From positions 1,855,060-1,919,059 of the forward strand of contig JAJEKV010000058.1 in the NCBI GenBank assembly GCA_021234155.1: a stretch of DNA of 64,000 nucleotides, read 5' to 3'. The notes under the pieces are model-generated. The model made no database searches, had not been told where the DNA came from, and worked only from the letters and a program-made list of their open reading frames with translations. This DNA comes from Isoetes taiwanensis (lineage: Eukaryota; Streptophyta; Lycopodiopsida; Isoetales; Isoetaceae). Shown here one piece after another: positions 60,001 to 64,000 of this stretch. The position numbers and the translations under genes were made by a program. Position 1 is the first letter of the stretch. Every line of letters begins with the position of its first letter.

Positions 60001-63000
60001 CAGGATCAAACAAGTAATGTGGTCTAGGTTAAGTACCAAGACTGCTAAGAATGACAATAAATTTATCTTGAGGTAAAATTTATAGATGCGACATTGGGAA
60101 GCTTTTCCCCTTTCCTTTTTTCTTAATTTCTGGTTGGTCCATTATCTAATATTGCAGTGCCTTATGTTACAGCTATGATCAATTCAATTGCCTTATTTGT
60201 TAGCTCTGGGCCAGTTTCAACGTTAACTCAAGGTACCTTATTTCCAAGTGCCTCTCAAAGACTGTGGCTCTTGCATCCTCATCCTCAGCTTCTTAGGTTT
60301 CTCCACCATGTTTTGTATTTGGCAATGGTCATCAGCCAGCAAATTTTGTTTCTGGTACAGCATTTAACATGGTGGCATAGACATGACATGAAGCCATGAT
60401 GATATCATGGGGGGAACGCAAATTTTTAAAAGCATACCAGTAGACCATTTGTGATGATGCATCACGAATATAAAGTTCCCAGCAGACCATTTGTGCTTGC
60501 ATCAAGTTGTTAAAATAGTGCAAAGACATCGGATAAATCCCTTAAATGTCTTGCATTGGAGTGCGTTCGAACATCTTTCTTCCTGATAGTTAAGGTAGAG
60601 TCAATATATCATTTGTTGGGGTGGAACCTTCACATCATATTTACATAAGCACTTGGAACGTTCATACAAAGGTAATAGAATCAATTGCTTATGACCCATT
60701 TATTTCTTTGTATTCATTGTTAATAGCTTATGATGCATTTATTCGTTTCTATTCATTGTTTCTACTCTGCTCATGCTTCATGGCTAATAATGAATCTATT
60801 GTCGAATGTGTAGACTAAACTTGTGGTCTTCCTTTTGGAATGGAGCTTAACCTTACTATGGGAAATGATATGCCATGGCCCTACTTGCAGAGAACAGAAT
60901 ATCAAATGCATGAGATAAGCCATGCATGTATTAATGTTCAAATCTGAGTTTGTAAAAAAGGTATTTTTCATTCTTTTCGTTACACATGCAAGGTAGTAGA
61001 AATGCTTGGATCTGCTTGCAGAACCAATCCTTTTGACATGAACCTTGAGCATGGGTTTTACAGCATAAATATTTTTATCTTTTGTTTTTTGTGTTTCGTA
61101 TCACATGTGTAGGTCGTCTTTGCTAGAAAGAACCCTATTGTGTGTGTGCGCATTTTGTTCTAGAACCATATTTCAGTGGGAATAAACTTGCTCTTCAATG
61201 CCAGCTTTATTGTATGCGCGTTGTGGGTTTCAAAAATGTCATAGCAGTATCAACACAGATTATGGCTTGTTTTTGGTATAAACTTTGTTCGATAATGGAC
61301 TGAGGCTTATTTTTTTCTGTTGATGTAACATAGAAATAACAAGCAAATGAATTTTCTCACTGTTGCATTTCATCTAATATAGAAATAACAAGCAACTGAA
61401 ATTACATGATCCGTGTTTTATTGTGTTGAAAACTGTTGCTCTCCATGTTTACTGCAATGCAATGAGATATACTGTACTTTTGTGTACTGTAATCAGGCAC
61501 ACTAAGGATATGTTTGGCAGCCACTTGGTCCCCTGTAAATATTTTTTTCAAAGGCTATTTACCATAATACATTACTTAGCTTGCTGCTTGAAGGATGCTT
61601 TCATAGGGAAAGTAGCGCAAGAGATACAAGAGGTATGCAGACCAAGGTTTTGGTCATAATTTGGGCTAAATTTGCTCACTGTTCAAATATTTTTGATGTA
61701 CAGATCCAATGCACAAAATTTTGGACAATATATACTCATGATGGCATCTAAGATTTTGCCAGGCATCTAGAACAATAGCACTGTGTATAGCTGCGTTGCA
61801 TGATACTGCTTTCTTTGTGGAGGGAGATTTGAAACTTTTTTATTGCTCATCATTGTTTGAAAGTGGAAGCAGATTACGATATTCATTAATTGTTGGAAGA
61901 CATCTAATCTCCTTATCCCCTTTATTTCTTTTTCTCTAATTAAACAAGGCCTTCATTTTAATTTAGTGCCATATTTTCTAGATCATTTCTTTGAGTTTAT
62001 TGCCACACCAACAAGAGTATCAAACAATAGGATCCTAAACCTATGCATATATTGAAATAAAACATTGTAAAACGATCTTTATAGTGATGCCTTAAATTGT
62101 AGTGTATCATCCAACCCTTAACTGCCAAGTCCAATTTAACATTTCAAACATTGTAAAACGATTTATAGTGATGCCTCAAATTGATACACATGCCTCAAAT
62201 TGTAGTGTATCATCCAACCCTTAACTACCAAGTCCAATTTAACATTTCAAACATTGTAAAACGATCTTTATAGTGATGCCTCAAATTGTAGTGTATCATC
62301 CAACCCTTAACTACCAAGTCCAATTTAACATTTTGTTCGCTTGGCAACGCTACACCATTTTGCCACTTGAGTAACATTCCTTACTTAATTAACTTGGGTG
62401 CTTAACCATCAAAACACACTACCAAACAGAGCATCGACTTTCTACACTTAGGCGAACCTTCTCACTATCCCATCACATAGAGCATCGACTTTCTACACTT
62501 AGGCGAACTTTCTCACTCCGTGATAGGTATTAGCTTATATCAAACATGTCCATATAGCACAATCTAAAATATATGATGGTATTTTTATGTTTGATTCTGT
62601 TATTGACTATTTCCTGGTTGTAGAGTGTAGGGCTGGGGCACCTATTATAATTTGGTCTCAAATGGCAGAAGACGATGACCCCTTCAAATTGCTACTAAAG
62701 CCCGGCAACGCCGGGCACCATAACTAGTTCTTATTGGTTGAAGGAATTAACTTCAAGGGTGCCACTTTCAAATCCCATCAATACTATCCACTTGAAAAGG
62801 TACTGGGATCAGCATATATGCTTGTCCCTTTTTATGCTCTAGAACTTAGATAAGTTAGAATTAGAGTTAAGATTAGATAAGTTAGATTTCACTTTGCCTT
62901 GATTTCTAGAATTAATGTTTTCATTGAGTTCATGTTTGCAACTAGCCAGAGTAAAGGATATACTATCAAACAATTCTAAGACAAGGATCTCTACTAATGA

Positions 63001-63669
63001 TTTGCCAAGTGTCATCTGCAGGAGCACCCTTCTTCCATCCACATTCATCTGCCTTGCTGTGGTCCTACCCTCCATCTAGCCATCTATTCTTCATTCCATT
63101 CCCCCAAACATGCACTCTGCAAATTCAGCTTCACCATCATGGCAGAGTTGCAGGGAATTAAGATTAACTTGTTTATGTGTTTCCATGACAGGTGCATCCT
63201 TTTCCCATCTATATTCATCTGTCATAAGTGGTCCTGCCATTCATTTAGACTCCTCATTCTTGTTTTCATTCCCAAAAAGCACTCTGCATTTCAGCTTCAC
63301 CACCAGAGCAGAGTTGCAATTTTTTGAAGAAGAGACATGCATTTTCTTGTTTTGGCGAGATCTCAGCACTAGCGATCCTCGTTTGTGGGGTATGCATGTA
63401 CAAGTTTTTGTATACTGTATATTAAGGTTTGCAAAATACTATAAGGTTTGACAGAATGTACTTAATGGTGTTAATTTTGTACATGTATTGTAAATTTTTT
63501 GAGGCTCTCGCTGCCCTACGTAACCCCCCGTGTGAATATGCACCCAAACCAAAGGGGGTTTAAGGGGGATTTTAATTTAAATGTGTAAAGTGCAATGGTT
63601 GTGTTAATAATGTTAGTTTTGTGTTAATGGTTTCTGTTAACTAAAAAATTTTTTGGCCCCTTCGGGGCC
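57098..63669. mobile_element. Inverted-repeat-bounded unit, copy B
   Basis: The left end is GCCCCGAAGGGC at 57,098. The right end is the perfect palindrome GGCCCCTTCGGGGCC at 63,655-63,669. The inner arm is at 57,409-57,515. Contents are as in copy A: exon-like 57,682-57,778, tandem repeats at 58,805-58,915, 62,050-62,335 and 62,428-62,520. It is 6,572 bp against 6,730 bp in copy A. Confidence 0.6.
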
Positions 63670-64000
63670 TTAAGGATGGTAGAGGTGCTCAAATTATGGA
63701 AACGAAAACATTGCATAGAATTAGATATATAATATTCATACCAATGTATAATATTATACAATACAAGAATTTAGCGCAACCCACAATATACAACCCACAA
63801 TATCATCTTCAACCCACAATATACAAGTTTAGAGTCATAACTAGCATTGGCATTTGTGTAGATCAAAAATATTCATAGGATCAAAGAGGAAAATATGATT
63901 TAAAATCATAATGGCACCTCTTAAGGTGCCAAGATTGCAATTTTTTCATCTAAAGAATCATGTTATGGCAGTCTTGCATGAGTCTTACACTAAGCCTGGA

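Larger units (their letters stand above)
56130..64000. repeat. Segmental duplication, copy B of 25,822-33,840
   Basis: Colinear and nearly identical to 25,822-33,840. The offset is about 30,310 at the left and falls to about 30,160 at the right, because of small indels and the 107-bp unit missing here. It still matches at the last base of the window. Left of 56,130 only a weakly similar intron-like stretch matches. Confidence 0.93.

Noticed and set aside
62701-62720. Palindrome CCCGGCAACGCCGGG in copy B
   Set aside because: Copy A reads a different CG-rich string at the same place, so this is probably a miscalled CAG-rich stretch rather than a real hairpin.

Overview
The window is nuclear DNA of a land plant with a repeat-rich, probably large genome. 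The evidence is spliced exon pieces with GT/AG borders, plant-type Ty1/copia and Ty3/gypsy LTR retrotransposons, L1-type LINEs with poly(A) tails, a Pif1/Helitron-type helicase fragment, and fragments of plant genes (group IV calcium-dependent protein kinase, ribose-5-phosphate isomerase, receptor-like kinase, ABC transporter). There is no operon structure, no rRNA and no convincing tRNA. The species cannot be named from the sequence.

Layout. 1-9,820: two minus-strand copia elements in tandem sharing one LTR (LTR-internal-LTR-internal-LTR), inserted into a minus-strand gypsy element whose reverse transcriptase continues to about 11,190. 11,190-12,990: gene-poor DNA, a ~400-bp near-perfect inverted repeat and a plus-strand gypsy RT scrap. 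13,000-16,200: a patchwork of exon fragments from at least three unrelated genes beside a helicase C-terminus, best read as a Helitron-like element with captured gene pieces. 18,300-24,270: a plus-strand gypsy element with an archaeal-type RNase H placed before the RT. Its leader/LTR region recurs alone at 36,125-38,000. 25,450-26,460: degraded kinase exons joined to a glycosyltransferase-like piece. 26,778-33,507: a 6.7-kb unit bounded by ~200-bp inverted repeats. 39,900-47,100: two candidate multi-exon genes facing each other, both unidentified. 48,800-55,000: nested LINEs. 56,130-64,000: a second copy of 25,822-33,840, about 30.2 kb away, running off the window.

The two duplicated pairs (the copia copies and the 8-kb duplication) show one property clearly. 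Most differences lie at CAG/CTG sites and turn them into CG-rich strings, in either copy at different places. Homopolymer runs in the gypsy pol are short by single bases. This looks like long-read basecalling error at CHG-methylated cytosines rather than biological mutation, so many apparent stops and frameshifts should be treated as provisional.

Nothing here forms a working pathway. It is a transposon-dominated interval with captured host-gene debris. The most interesting items are the gypsy element with non-canonical domain order, the inverted-repeat unit with three arms, the gene-capture patchwork, and the two unidentified split genes at 39.9-47.1 kb.
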